NCBI GenBank assembly: GCA_029976805.1
Contig: JAPOLY010000022.1
Location: 1 to 36,365, forward strand
Direction of reading: 5' to 3'
Length of the DNA stretch: 36,365 nt
Source of the DNA: a bacterium
Lineage (GTDB): Bacteria > Planctomycetota > UBA8108 > UBA1146
Made by a program: the position numbers and the translations under genes. Positions 27,035 to 35,652 of the stretch are shown one piece after another. The notes below the pieces were generated by a model that was not told where the DNA came from, did not search any database, and saw only the letters and a program-made list of their open reading frames with translations. Every line of letters starts with the position of its first letter. The first letter of the stretch is position 1.

Positions 27035-29374
27035 GTGATTCCAGATGGCGGTCACCCTGAAAGCAGTCCCCCTGAAACAGGTCGCTTTCATTTAGCCCCG
27101 GTTCTTTGGCCTGTTCTCTTTCTCTGGCTGGGAACCCTGTCCTCGGAGATATGGAGTCATTGGCTTCCAGGTCAAACTCTTCCCGCTCTCTGGATTGCGT
27201 GCAGTTTTATTGCAGTAGGTCTTGTCCAACGGGACCTCTCCGGTTTGCTTCTGCAGACCATCGTCCCTTTCTTTATCGGGATTCACATCACACCACCAGA
27301 TTGTCCACCGGCGGACCTCACCTCAGCACCTGTCCGCATCAGCGGTGAAGTGATTTCTCCTCCACGATTTGTTCGCACCCGATCCGGCACCCCGAACAGT
27401 GCACAAGTTCGAATGAAATTGGATCGGTTGATCGGGGCGACTGGCCCGCTTCAGGGACATTTAATCATCGAATCTCCTGCGAACCTGTTGCACGTCGGCC
27501 GGGGAGCACGAGTCGAGGTTCAATTGAATGAGGGAGAAGGAGTTCTTCGCAAAGTATCCCGCTGGGGTGGGGCTCTTTCCGACGCCAATGAAAATCTGCT
27601 CGGACACTTTGATCTCCTGAGACAGGACCTCTCTCGTCGCTGGCAGCCGATAGCAAAAGGCTGGGCTTCGGTACTGGTGCTGGGGGAACGCAAACTCCTG
27701 CCACCGGAAGTCATCGATACCTATCGAGAGACAGGACTCGCCCATTTGCTGGCCATCAGTGGTCTGCACGTCGGACTCCTCTTGGGAATTCTCAACGGTC
27801 TGGGACGCAGATTGCCGGGAAGGATCCGAAAAGCATGGAACCTCACCACCCCAGTGATTCTGATTCTGCAAACCCTTCTCTCGGGAGCAGACGCTCCCGC
27901 GATCCGTGCGACAACCACCGCCATTCTGATCGTCTGGGGATTCCATGCAGGCAGGGTCCTGTCACCGATCCACACTCTATCCATCTGTCTGGCGGTCTGG
28001 TGCATGACGGGAAAAGCTCCCCCTGACCCGGGCGCAACAATCTCACTCTCTGCCATTCTGGGATTGTTGATGCAGAAAAAACCGGACAATCTTTTGGACG
28101 AAATGGGACTGAGCAGGAAGTCGACAGGTTCGAGATGGACCTTACCGATTCGAAGCGGCTATGTGGCATTTTTCGGTGCTCATGCGGCACTGGTCTGGTG
28201 GTCACCACTGATCTGCTTTTGGGGTCCACTGATGACACTGCTGATTTTGCCCTGGGTCATCGGAGTCCTTATCGTCGCCATTAGCTCGCTCATGTTGTTG
28301 CCATGGATTCCCCTGGAAGCCTGGAGTCCATTCTGGATATTCCTCGAAGCCGGATTGATCTCTCTCCCCGAAGCATTTGACCGGCTACCCGGGACGCCTT
28401 TCATCCTGCCCCCCCTGAGCCCCATCAGCTGGACATTGATTTTCACTGTGACACTCCTGTTATTGACATTCAGAATCCGATCGGTTCCGTCAGCCATCCC
28501 CGCTATCTCGATTGCCCTGATCAGTTCTCTGTGGCTTCCCCTATTCCTTCAGGAAACACGTCTTCATGTGGAGTTGTTCTCCAGAGGGCGAGGTCAAGCT
28601 CTCTTCATCGCTGCCGGAAAGACCCGACTCCTCTTCGACGCCGGAGACACCTCCACCCACGACGGTGGTTACTCCCGCATTCGCCAACGATTATGGAAGA
28701 TGGGAGTCAGACAGATCGACGCGCTGTTCCTCTCCCACCCCCATCTCGACCATCAGGGTGCAGTTCCCGGGTTAATTCAGCAGGGCATCCTCAAAAGAAT
28801 TGTGGTTACCAAATCCTATGACTCTTATGCCACCGGTCGCAGCATGTTGAAGCTGGCACACAGATACCAGATTCCGGTGACATGCCTGCAACGTGGCCAG
28901 AGATGGCAACTGGAAGATTTCCGAATCACCGTGATTTCAGATGGGATACCCCAGCACTTGGGTCCAACTGCCAACGATTTGTCTCCCTTGTTGCTGATTG
29001 AAGTCGCAGGGACCGCTCTCCTCACCACTGGAGACGCAACCGCTCCTGTTCTCGCTTCGACCCCCATACTGGGCCCACTGGATCACGCCCTGCTCCCTCA
29101 CCATGGTGCTCCCACTGAAGGAGTCGCTTCATGGTTAGGAACTCTGCAACCGAGCCACCTTTGGATCGCTCGCAAAGAACCGATCCCACGCCAAACAGAC
29201 TTTCAACTGAATCAATTCTCCGGCTATCGGATTCTCTTTCATGGGGCGGTCTGGAAGGAAAACACAGGATGCCCACTAGAGAAGAACATTCTGTTTCTGA
29301 ACACCCGCCAGTTCGTGCTTTTTCAAAAGCCTTCCAGCGTCACCAGAAAAGAAAAAGAGTCATCCTGTAATTAA
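27035..29374 (+). CDS. comEC: ComEC/Rec2 family DNA-uptake channel with C-terminal metallo-beta-lactamase-like domain
   Basis: Competence core GWASVLVLGERKLLPPEVIDTYRETGLAHLLAISGLHVGLLLGILNGLGRRLP, multiple TMs, C-terminal GQALFIAAGKTRLLFDAGD...DALFLSHPHLDHQGAVPGL...LLTTGDA. Probable start TTG 27032 or GTG 27035 after GGAGG; ORF track starts at TTG 26903. Confidence 0.92.
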   Translation: MIPDGGHPESSPPETGRFHLAPVLWPVLFLWLGTLSSEIWSHWLPGQTLPALWIACSFIAVGLVQRDLSGLLLQTIVPFFIGIHITPPDCPPADLTSAPVRISGEVISPPRFVRTRSGTPNSAQVRMKLDRLIGATGPLQGHLIIESPANLLHVGRGARVEVQLNEGEGVLRKVSRWGGALSDANENLLGHFDLLRQDLSRRWQPIAKGWASVLVLGERKLLPPEVIDTYRETGLAHLLAISGLHVGLLLGILNGLGRRLPGRIRKAWNLTTPVILILQTLLSGADAPAIRATTTAILIVWGFHAGRVLSPIHTLSICLAVWCMTGKAPPDPGATISLSAILGLLMQKKPDNLLDEMGLSRKSTGSRWTLPIRSGYVAFFGAHAALVWWSPLICFWGPLMTLLILPWVIGVLIVAISSLMLLPWIPLEAWSPFWIFLEAGLISLPEAFDRLPGTPFILPPLSPISWTLIFTVTLLLLTFRIRSVPSAIPAISIALISSLWLPLFLQETRLHVELFSRGRGQALFIAAGKTRLLFDAGDTSTHDGGYSRIRQRLWKMGVRQIDALFLSHPHLDHQGAVPGLIQQGILKRIVVTKSYDSYATGRSMLKLAHRYQIPVTCLQRGQRWQLEDFRITVISDGIPQHLGPTANDLSPLLLIEVAGTALLTTGDATAPVLASTPILGPLDHALLPHHGAPTEGVASWLGTLQPSHLWIARKEPIPRQTDFQLNQFSGYRILFHGAVWKENTGCPLEKNILFLNTRQFVLFQKPSSVTRKEKESSCN

Positions 29375-29409
29375 AAGAAGCGAGGACCCCTCGGGAGAGG
29401 AGCCCTCGC
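29372..29409 (-). terminator. Intrinsic terminator of the FAS1-CIA30 gene
   Basis: Minus strand GCGAGGGCTCCT CTCCCG AGGGGTCCTCGC followed by TTCTTTTAA; 12-bp stem with two G-U pairs. Confidence 0.75.
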
Positions 29410-29451
29410 GTGACACGGACAATATCCGTGAGGAGGTGTGTCAGTAGGAAA

Positions 29452-30801
29452 TCAGTTGGAAGTCTCGGCTTGCGCCAAATTTCTTCCGTCAGTCGAAACC
29501 GCCTGAATGTTGTCGATCTCGAGGCGGAAAGGACCGGCCTTCTTGTCGTAGATGTAGAAGTCGATACCACGCACCTGATCGGGAGTGATCGTTCCCGGCA
29601 ACTTCTGTCCGAAGAAGTGACGCTCCATTTCATCGATCTTGATCGTGACGGTCTGCCACTCACCCGCAATGGTGTCAAAGCGAGTCCAGAAGGAGTCTCC
29701 CCCAGAGCCACTGGATCCACGGGTTCCAAAGATGTAGGTGCGGCCATCCCCTTTGACCCGGAACTGGATCGAATCGGAACCATCCATGGCGCCACGGGGA
29801 AGAGCACAACGCATCGAAGAGAATCCACCATTGTTTCTCAGGGAAGTCTCACCCTCAAAGACCAGAGTCGCTCCCTTGCCACCATGGCTGATCTTTCCGG
29901 TGGAAAGGCCGCCCATGACGCCGTCGAGCACCGTTCTCCAGCCGCGAACTTCGTTCGAATCCCGGAAACTGAAAATCATGTTGCCCACTTCCAGGTCACT
30001 GGCCTGCTCCTTGGCAGCTTCGCTGTTCCCGGAGACCTTCTCAGAAGAAGAGATCGCCATGTCACCGCGCAGGACGGCGTCGATGATGCCCCGGAGCTCC
30101 CAGGCCAGTTCATGACTGTCGGACATCTTGTCCGCTTCCATCTTGCGGCCCTTGATCACCTGGCGCTCCTCATTGGTCAATCCAAAGCCTCCACCGAGGA
30201 CCAGTGCATCCAAAGCCGTAGCATAGACGGCACAGCAGGCGGCAGGATCGCCGTCATTGAAGAGCGGAACCCCACGGCTGATGGCACTCATCAGGTAAGT
30301 CTCGAGGGGGTTCTCCTGGACCGGTGGCAACAGCACCCGGTCGATGACGTGAATCACACCATTGCTGGCCAGAAGGTCGACCGCATCGACGGCGGCGTCA
30401 CCGATAAGCACGCGGCCGCGAATGACACTGACGTCTAGGGTGGTCCCTGCGAGGGTCTCGACCTCATCGACATTGACGACCTGATCCGACGTCACCTTTC
30501 CGGCGACAACATGGTGCAGGAGGATTCTCTGAAGCTGGGGACGCCCGCGATCGGTCAGAAGAAACTTCAGGGTGTCCGCATCTACTTTGGCAAAAGCCTC
30601 ATCGGTCGGTGCGAAGACGGTCAAAGGGCCTTCGCCCGCCAGAGCGTCCACGAGGCCGGCGGCCTGAACGGCTGCCACGAGGGTCTTGAAGTTGTCAGCC
30701 CCGACAGCCAGATCGACGATGGTGTCGCCGGCTTCGGCCTTTGAGCCGGAAAACAGGCCCAAAAAGCCACAAAGGGTCAGAATCAGCAGCGATTTACTCA
30801 T
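29452..30801 (-). CDS. Secreted fasciclin (FAS1) domain fused to CIA30-like domain
   Basis: FAS1: TIVDLAVGADNFKTLVAAVQAAGLVDALAGEGPLTVFAPTDEAFAKV...LQRILLHHVVAGKV...NGVIHVIDRVLLPP. CIA30-like: WRTVLDGVMGGLSTGKISHGGKGATLVFEGETSLRNNGGFSSMR...GIDFYIYDKKAGPFRLEIDNIQAV. Signal peptide after ATG at 30801. Confidence 0.85.
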   Translation of the reverse strand: MSKSLLILTLCGFLGLFSGSKAEAGDTIVDLAVGADNFKTLVAAVQAAGLVDALAGEGPLTVFAPTDEAFAKVDADTLKFLLTDRGRPQLQRILLHHVVAGKVTSDQVVNVDEVETLAGTTLDVSVIRGRVLIGDAAVDAVDLLASNGVIHVIDRVLLPPVQENPLETYLMSAISRGVPLFNDGDPAACCAVYATALDALVLGGGFGLTNEERQVIKGRKMEADKMSDSHELAWELRGIIDAVLRGDMAISSSEKVSGNSEAAKEQASDLEVGNMIFSFRDSNEVRGWRTVLDGVMGGLSTGKISHGGKGATLVFEGETSLRNNGGFSSMRCALPRGAMDGSDSIQFRVKGDGRTYIFGTRGSSGSGGDSFWTRFDTIAGEWQTVTIKIDEMERHFFGQKLPGTITPDQVRGIDFYIYDKKAGPFRLEIDNIQAVSTDGRNLAQAETSN

Positions 30802-30856
30802 GATCTTCTTTCCGTGTTGGAGATACACCTCTTCTACTCCGGATTCGGCGGAATGA

Positions 30857-30875
30857 AATCGTTCAAATCGTTCAA
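30857..30875. repeat. Short tandem direct repeat in divergent promoter region
   Basis: AAATCGTTCAAATCGTTCA: two copies of AAATCGTTC back to back. Confidence 0.5.
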
Positions 30876-30898
30876 GTCACCTGGGTCGCCTCATAAAT

Positions 30899-30920
30899 AG
30901 AGACCCATGGGTCTCTTTTT
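30899..30920. promoter_or_regulatory. 18-bp perfect palindrome followed by T-tract, upstream of mtnA
   Basis: AGAGACCCATGGGTCTCT + TTTT between divergent FAS1-CIA30 and mtnA genes; candidate operator or attenuator-like hairpin. Confidence 0.65.
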
Positions 30921-30950
30921 GCCAACTTGCCCCTTTCTCAACTTGCCCCA

Positions 30951-32078
30951 ATGGGTGCTTCCCTCAATCATGTCGCTGTTCCCGGTGAAAGGACCCCATT
31001 GAGCGATCCGCATCCCGATCCCCCATCGCACTCACCGACCGACCGCAATTTTTTCACCCTGCACTGGCAAGGGAACGTCGACGGCTCCCTTCTTCTGCTC
31101 GATCAAACCCGACTCCCCCATGAAGAAACGATTCTCGATCTTCACTCTCCAGAAGAGGTCATCGACTGCATCGTTCGCCTTGCGGTTCGTGGTGCTCCCG
31201 CGATCGGAGTTGCAGGAGCCTACGCTCTCTGCCTCGCCACCCGCGGTATGACAAATCGGGAACAGATACTTGAACGCTTGCATGCCGTCGCCCCCCGTGT
31301 CAGGGATTGCCGCCCCACTGCCGTCAACCTGAAAACGATGGTCGAGCGGATGATGCACTCTCTCGATGACACAGAAGTCGGTTCGACCAGCGGGCTCGAC
31401 CTTCGCAACCACCTGCTCGATTTGGCCCAGACCATTGACCAGGAGGATCAGGACTTTTGTGACCGAATCGGACGGTCGGGAGCAGATGTCGTTCCGGAAG
31501 GGGGAACGGTCATCACCCATTGCAATGCCGGCGCCCTGGCCACGGCCGGCTCGGGAACCGCGCTTTCTGTGCTATATGCCGCCTGGGAATCCGGACGAAG
31601 ATTCAACGTTCTCGCGGATGAAACTCGACCTCTGCTTCAGGGATCCCGTATCACCGCATGGGAACTGCAAAAGAAGGGAATCCCGGTGGAAGTGATCTGC
31701 GACGGTGCTGCCGGCAGTTACTTCCAAAGGGGCAAGATCGACATGGTCATCACCGGAGCCGATCGAATTGCCGCCAATGGCGACACGGCCAACAAGATCG
31801 GGACATACATGCTGGCGACTCTCGCTGCTGCACATGATGTTCCCTTCTATATCGCAGCTCCTTCCAGCACCTTCGATTTTCAGACGGAAAGTGGTCAACT
31901 CATCCCCATTGAAGAACGGGATGAAAAGGAAATCTGGTATCCTTTGGGGGAGAATCGACCTGAGGGAAAGATCCGATACGGAAACCCCGCTTTCGATGTC
32001 ACTCCAGCTTCCCTGATCAAAGGCTGGATCACCGAGGAAGGGATCCTGCAGCCTCCATTTTCAGAGATTCGGGATTGA
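30951..32078 (+). CDS. mtnA: Methylthioribose-1-phosphate isomerase / eIF2B-like aldose-1-P isomerase
   Basis: AVRGAPAIGVAGAYALCLA, VITHCNAGALATAGSGTALSVLYAA, VLADETRPLLQGSRITAWEL, IDMVITGADRIAANGDTANKIGTYMLA, YIAAPSSTFD, NPAFDVTPASLIKGWITEEGI. Start uncertain (30927 TTG, 30951 ATG, or 30999 TTG with AAAGGA). Confidence 0.9.
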   Translation: MGASLNHVAVPGERTPLSDPHPDPPSHSPTDRNFFTLHWQGNVDGSLLLLDQTRLPHEETILDLHSPEEVIDCIVRLAVRGAPAIGVAGAYALCLATRGMTNREQILERLHAVAPRVRDCRPTAVNLKTMVERMMHSLDDTEVGSTSGLDLRNHLLDLAQTIDQEDQDFCDRIGRSGADVVPEGGTVITHCNAGALATAGSGTALSVLYAAWESGRRFNVLADETRPLLQGSRITAWELQKKGIPVEVICDGAAGSYFQRGKIDMVITGADRIAANGDTANKIGTYMLATLAAAHDVPFYIAAPSSTFDFQTESGQLIPIEERDEKEIWYPLGENRPEGKIRYGNPAFDVTPASLIKGWITEEGILQPPFSEIRD

Positions 32079-32124
32079 CCAGGTCTGAGAGATCCACAAC
32101 CGGAGAGACCCACAAGGAGAAACC

Positions 32125-33027
32125 TTGAACGAATCAGCTCCAAAGAAACCAGAGACAAAATCACCGCTTCTCGCCTTTGATGGCGACTGCAGGCTTTGTG
32201 TCGGAAGTATTCGGGGGCTGGAAAAATGGGGTCTGCTCGGAGAGCTGGAAACTTGCGCAGCGACTCTCGTCACTGGAACCGATCGTGAATTTCTCGATCG
32301 CCACCGTCGTGCCGGGGAAATCGTCCTGCTGAAAAACAATCGTAGTGAAGCACTGACAGGGGCGGCAGCATTTCGCTGGATACTCCAACGACGCTTCCCA
32401 GGGTTCTTGACCCGTGCTCTCGACTTTCTCCCCATTTATCTGGTCATGACCCTCGGTTACCGATTGATCGCCTCATGGAGACGCATCGTGTTGCCCCCCC
32501 TCGCGACCCCGGACCCTCTCTTCCCGGAACCGGGTTGGGTTGTGGCCTTTCGGGCAACTCTGTCAGCAGTGTTCCTGCTCCTTGCACCGGTGTGGGTCAC
32601 ACTGCTTCATCAGAAACTGGGCATCGGGAATGGATTCGATTCCTTATTGCCTGTTGGTGGAGAGGCCCCGCCCTTCCTGTTTGTCACAGCACTGATCGTC
32701 AGCAATGCTTTGCTGACCCGGCTTCTGGGATTTCGCAGATTCAACGATCTCATCGCCGTTCAGTCATTTGTCCTGATCCTGACCCTATTGGGAAGCGGAG
32801 CCCTGCTCGCTCTGGCCAGCTGGATCACCGAGGTCCCACTGATCGTGGTGTGTATGATTCAGGTGGTCGTCTCTGCCGTCATGATTCAAAAATATTGGAT
32901 CTGGCTCGGCCTGCAGGATGGAAAAAAGGGCCTCACCGCCCAACTCACTGCCACACTTGCAGTGAGTCTGGGCGGTGCGACCCTTTGGACCGGCACTCAA
33001 CCGCTGCTCTTGAATCTCGGATTCTAG
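32125..33027 (+). CDS. DCC-family (DUF393) thiol-oxidoreductase-like domain fused to multi-TM region
   Basis: LLAFDGDCRLCVGSI motif typical of DCC proteins; C-terminal hydrophobic segments. TTG start with AAGGAG spaced 6 nt upstream. Confidence 0.75.
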   Translation: MNESAPKKPETKSPLLAFDGDCRLCVGSIRGLEKWGLLGELETCAATLVTGTDREFLDRHRRAGEIVLLKNNRSEALTGAAAFRWILQRRFPGFLTRALDFLPIYLVMTLGYRLIASWRRIVLPPLATPDPLFPEPGWVVAFRATLSAVFLLLAPVWVTLLHQKLGIGNGFDSLLPVGGEAPPFLFVTALIVSNALLTRLLGFRRFNDLIAVQSFVLILTLLGSGALLALASWITEVPLIVVCMIQVVVSAVMIQKYWIWLGLQDGKKGLTAQLTATLAVSLGGATLWTGTQPLLLNLGF

Positions 33028-33043
33028 AGCAGGTTTTTCAGCT

Positions 33044-33550
33044 TCAGGCTCCGGCAACCTTGCCGCGAAGAGCTTCATCCTTGGCTGCGACCTTGCTGGC
33101 CATCGAAGCCTTGTACTCGTCGAGACGAGCACGCATTTCGGCATCGGAGCTGCCAATGATCTGAGCAGCAAAGATGGCTGCATTCGTCGCACCCGGTTTA
33201 CCGATGGCAACCGTGGCGACCGGAACACCCGGAGGCATTTGAACCGTCGCCAACAGGGCGTCGAGCCCGTCGAGAGCACTCGAATCGATGGGAACACCGA
33301 TGACAGGCAACGTGGTACTGGCAGCCATCACACCGGCGAGGTGAGCAGCATGTCCAGCAGCTGCAATCACAGCAGCGTATCCTTCATCAGCGGCAGTGCT
33401 GCTGAGATGGTGAGCCACCTCAGGGGTCCTGTGGGCAGAACACACACGGACTTCCGCTTCAATTCCAAATTTGGTCAACTGATCAGCGCAGGTTTCCATC
33501 ACAGACCAATCGCTGTCACTTCCCATGACGACAAGAACCTTGTGACTCAT
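33044..33550 (-). CDS. purE: N5-carboxyaminoimidazole ribonucleotide mutase
   Basis: VLVVMGSDSDWSVMETCADQLTKFGIEAEVRVCSAHRTPE, AAHLAGVMAASTTLPVIGVPIDSSALDGLDALLATVQMPPGVPVATVAIGKPGATNAAIFAAQI. Confidence 0.95.
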   Translation of the reverse strand: MSHKVLVVMGSDSDWSVMETCADQLTKFGIEAEVRVCSAHRTPEVAHHLSSTAADEGYAAVIAAAGHAAHLAGVMAASTTLPVIGVPIDSSALDGLDALLATVQMPPGVPVATVAIGKPGATNAAIFAAQIIGSSDAEMRARLDEYKASMASKVAAKDEALRGKVAGA

Positions 33551-34461
33551 GACATCTGTTCCTTCCAGGTCTCCCAGGCCACCCCGGTGACCCTCTCAAA
33601 CAATTCCTGATAACGGGCAGTCGTTCCCTCCACGACTTCAGAAGGCAGGTCGGGCGGAGTTCCGTCCCCGGTCCAACCCACCGAAGCAAGGTAGTCCCTG
33701 ACATACTGCTTGTCGAAAGAGGGTGGGCTGGTGCCCACACGGTACTCATCAGCGGGCCAATAGCGGGAGGAATCCGCAGTCAACACTTCGTCAGCGAGAA
33801 CCGGACCTTCGGCGTCCATGCCGAATTCGAATTTGGTATCGGCGAGAATCAATCCCCGGGTCGCAGCATGTTCACGACCATGAGAGAAGATCTCGACGGA
33901 CAATTGCTTCAGCTGCGCCATCAGGTCATGACCCACCATCTCACCGGCCTTCTCGATGGAAATATTCTCATCGTGACCGTCATGATTCTTGGCTGCCGGG
34001 GTGAAGATGGGGTCGTCGATCCGATCCGCTTGCTGAAGACCTTCCGGCAACGGAATGCCACAGATGGAGCCCGTGGCCTGGTAGTCTTTCCAACCACTTC
34101 CGACCACGAATCCACGAACCACACATTCCACAGGGATCATGTCCAGTTTCTTGACCAGCATTGCCCGGGGCCCCCACTCCTCCGCCGCACTGCGGAAAGG
34201 TTCTGGGAAGTCTGCCGGATTGGTCGAGACCAGATGATGACGAATCTCCGAAGGGAGACGCTCCAGCCACCAGCGAGTGAGCTGGGTCAGAATGGCTCCT
34301 TTTTCGGGGATGCCCTGGGGCAAAACCACATCGTAAGCACTGACACGGTCACTGGTCACCAACAGAAGATGGTCACCCAAATCAAAGATGTCGCGAACCT
34401 TTCCGCGCAGGATCGGTTCATGTCCGGGAACACTGATCTCCCGTATAGCAGTTGGATGCAC
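33547..34461 (-). CDS. purC: Phosphoribosylaminoimidazole-succinocarboxamide synthase
   Basis: GKVRDIFDLGDHLLLVTSDRVSAYDVVLPQGIPEKGAILTQLTRWW, PVECVVRGFVVGSGWKDY, GLILADTKFEFGMD, LADEVLTADSSRYWPADEY, SFDKQYVRDYL. GTG start with AAAGGA upstream; overlaps purE start by 4 nt. Confidence 0.95.
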   Translation of the reverse strand: MHPTAIREISVPGHEPILRGKVRDIFDLGDHLLLVTSDRVSAYDVVLPQGIPEKGAILTQLTRWWLERLPSEIRHHLVSTNPADFPEPFRSAAEEWGPRAMLVKKLDMIPVECVVRGFVVGSGWKDYQATGSICGIPLPEGLQQADRIDDPIFTPAAKNHDGHDENISIEKAGEMVGHDLMAQLKQLSVEIFSHGREHAATRGLILADTKFEFGMDAEGPVLADEVLTADSSRYWPADEYRVGTSPPSFDKQYVRDYLASVGWTGDGTPPDLPSEVVEGTTARYQELFERVTGVAWETWKEQMS

Positions 34462-34586
34462 GTGGATCCTTTCTCATGATTCAAAGAGAGCCGGGATCGG
34501 GGGAACCGGTCCCGCCTGACCCAAGCCACAGAGTACCGCTCCCGAGGACGACTTCCACCCCTGACGACATGGAATCCGGTAGGACA

Positions 34587-35540
34587 TTACTCCGGGAGCA
34601 ACCGCTCTCGACTGCCATCCTCCCGGTGCTTCCAGCGCTGATGCATCCACAGCCAATCGGCGGGGTTTTCCCGGACCCAGTGTTCAATTTTTGCACTGAC
34701 AGCCCGTGTGGCCCCGTCGATGTGCTGGCGGAGATCATCCCCCTCCGGCAGATCGGCAATTTCACAGTGCATGCGATAGCGGCACCCTTCCTCGAGTCTA
34801 CGGGCATGGAGGTACACCACGGGAACCCGGTATCGACGCTGAAGAACTCCCACCACAGGAAGAGTCCCGGCATCCCGACCAAGGAAGGGCACATGCAGGC
34901 CAGCCCGGGTGTTTTGATCCACCAGCATCGCCAGGCAGCGTCCAGAACGAAGGGAACGGCCCATCTCCGGAAGGGCTCCGGAAGGGTCGAGGATTCCCGG
35001 GACTGTTCCGGATCTCAGCCAGTGCATCATTTTGTGGACGTATCCATTTTTGATATGTCGGGACAGGAGATCGATCCTCCAACCCCGGTGGACCAGAGTT
35101 GGCAACACGACTTCGAAAGGACCCAGATGACCGCTGACGAGCAAAAAGGGCTCACCGGCCCGGTGCCGTCGCTCGATCTCTTCCCAAGGCCCCACCCATT
35201 CGATGCGCTCATGGAAAGTCGAATCAGCCAGCCAGCGACGAATCTGCAAAGCTTCCACCGCCGACAAGGCGACTCGACGCCACGACTCGCGGGCAACCCT
35301 TCGAATTTGGTCATCGCTCCAGACATGGCCATAAACATGACGCAGGTTACTGAGGGTCACCCGTCGGCGCCGACCTGCGAGCCACCAGCCCGGCAGTACC
35401 AGGCGGCTTGCCAACCAACAGGCCCACCGTGCCGGCAGGATCGCCAGAGGCAGGGCAACCATCAGGGAAAAGCATGCCGCCAAGAGTGACGACAGACCAA
35501 ACTTCTGGGAATGTCGGGGTTGACTCGAAGACTCTGTCAC
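34587..35540 (-). CDS. LpxL/HtrB-type lysophospholipid (lipid A) acyltransferase
   Basis: VTLSNLRHVYGHVWSDDQIRRVARESWRRVALSAVEALQ, FLLVSGHLGPFEVV, RCLAMLVDQNTRAGLHVPFLGRDAGTLPVVGVLQRRYRVPVVYLHARR, HWVRENPADWLWMHQRWKHR. ORF track extends to 36089 but that extension overlaps a divergent gene; GTG 35540 or ATG 35462 more likely. Confidence 0.85.
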   Translation of the reverse strand: MTESSSQPRHSQKFGLSSLLAACFSLMVALPLAILPARWACWLASRLVLPGWWLAGRRRRVTLSNLRHVYGHVWSDDQIRRVARESWRRVALSAVEALQIRRWLADSTFHERIEWVGPWEEIERRHRAGEPFLLVSGHLGPFEVVLPTLVHRGWRIDLLSRHIKNGYVHKMMHWLRSGTVPGILDPSGALPEMGRSLRSGRCLAMLVDQNTRAGLHVPFLGRDAGTLPVVGVLQRRYRVPVVYLHARRLEEGCRYRMHCEIADLPEGDDLRQHIDGATRAVSAKIEHWVRENPADWLWMHQRWKHREDGSRERLLPE

Positions 35541-35576
35541 TCGCCCCCCGATTCCGCACTCATTACCCAGAAAATC

Positions 35577-35600
35577 CTGTCCCACGCCCGCCGTGGACAG
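35577..35600. repeat. Bulged hairpin in divergent promoter region
   Basis: CTGTCCCACGCCCGCCGTGGACAG folds into a 9-bp stem with one bulge, between divergent acyltransferase and DUF481 genes. Confidence 0.4.
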
Positions 35601-35652
35601 TGTAAACTCCCCGTCCCCCCGCCCAATACCATCCCGAAAGGAAACTTCGACG

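Noticed and set aside
32075-32100. GGTCTGAGAGATCC resembling a TPP-riboswitch CUGAGA box downstream of mtnA
   Set aside because: No companion conserved helices or ACCUGA element, and the following gene is not thiamine related; chance match.
33044-34461. purE/purC pair as unusual
   Set aside because: Ordinary purine biosynthesis genes with a standard 4-nt overlap.
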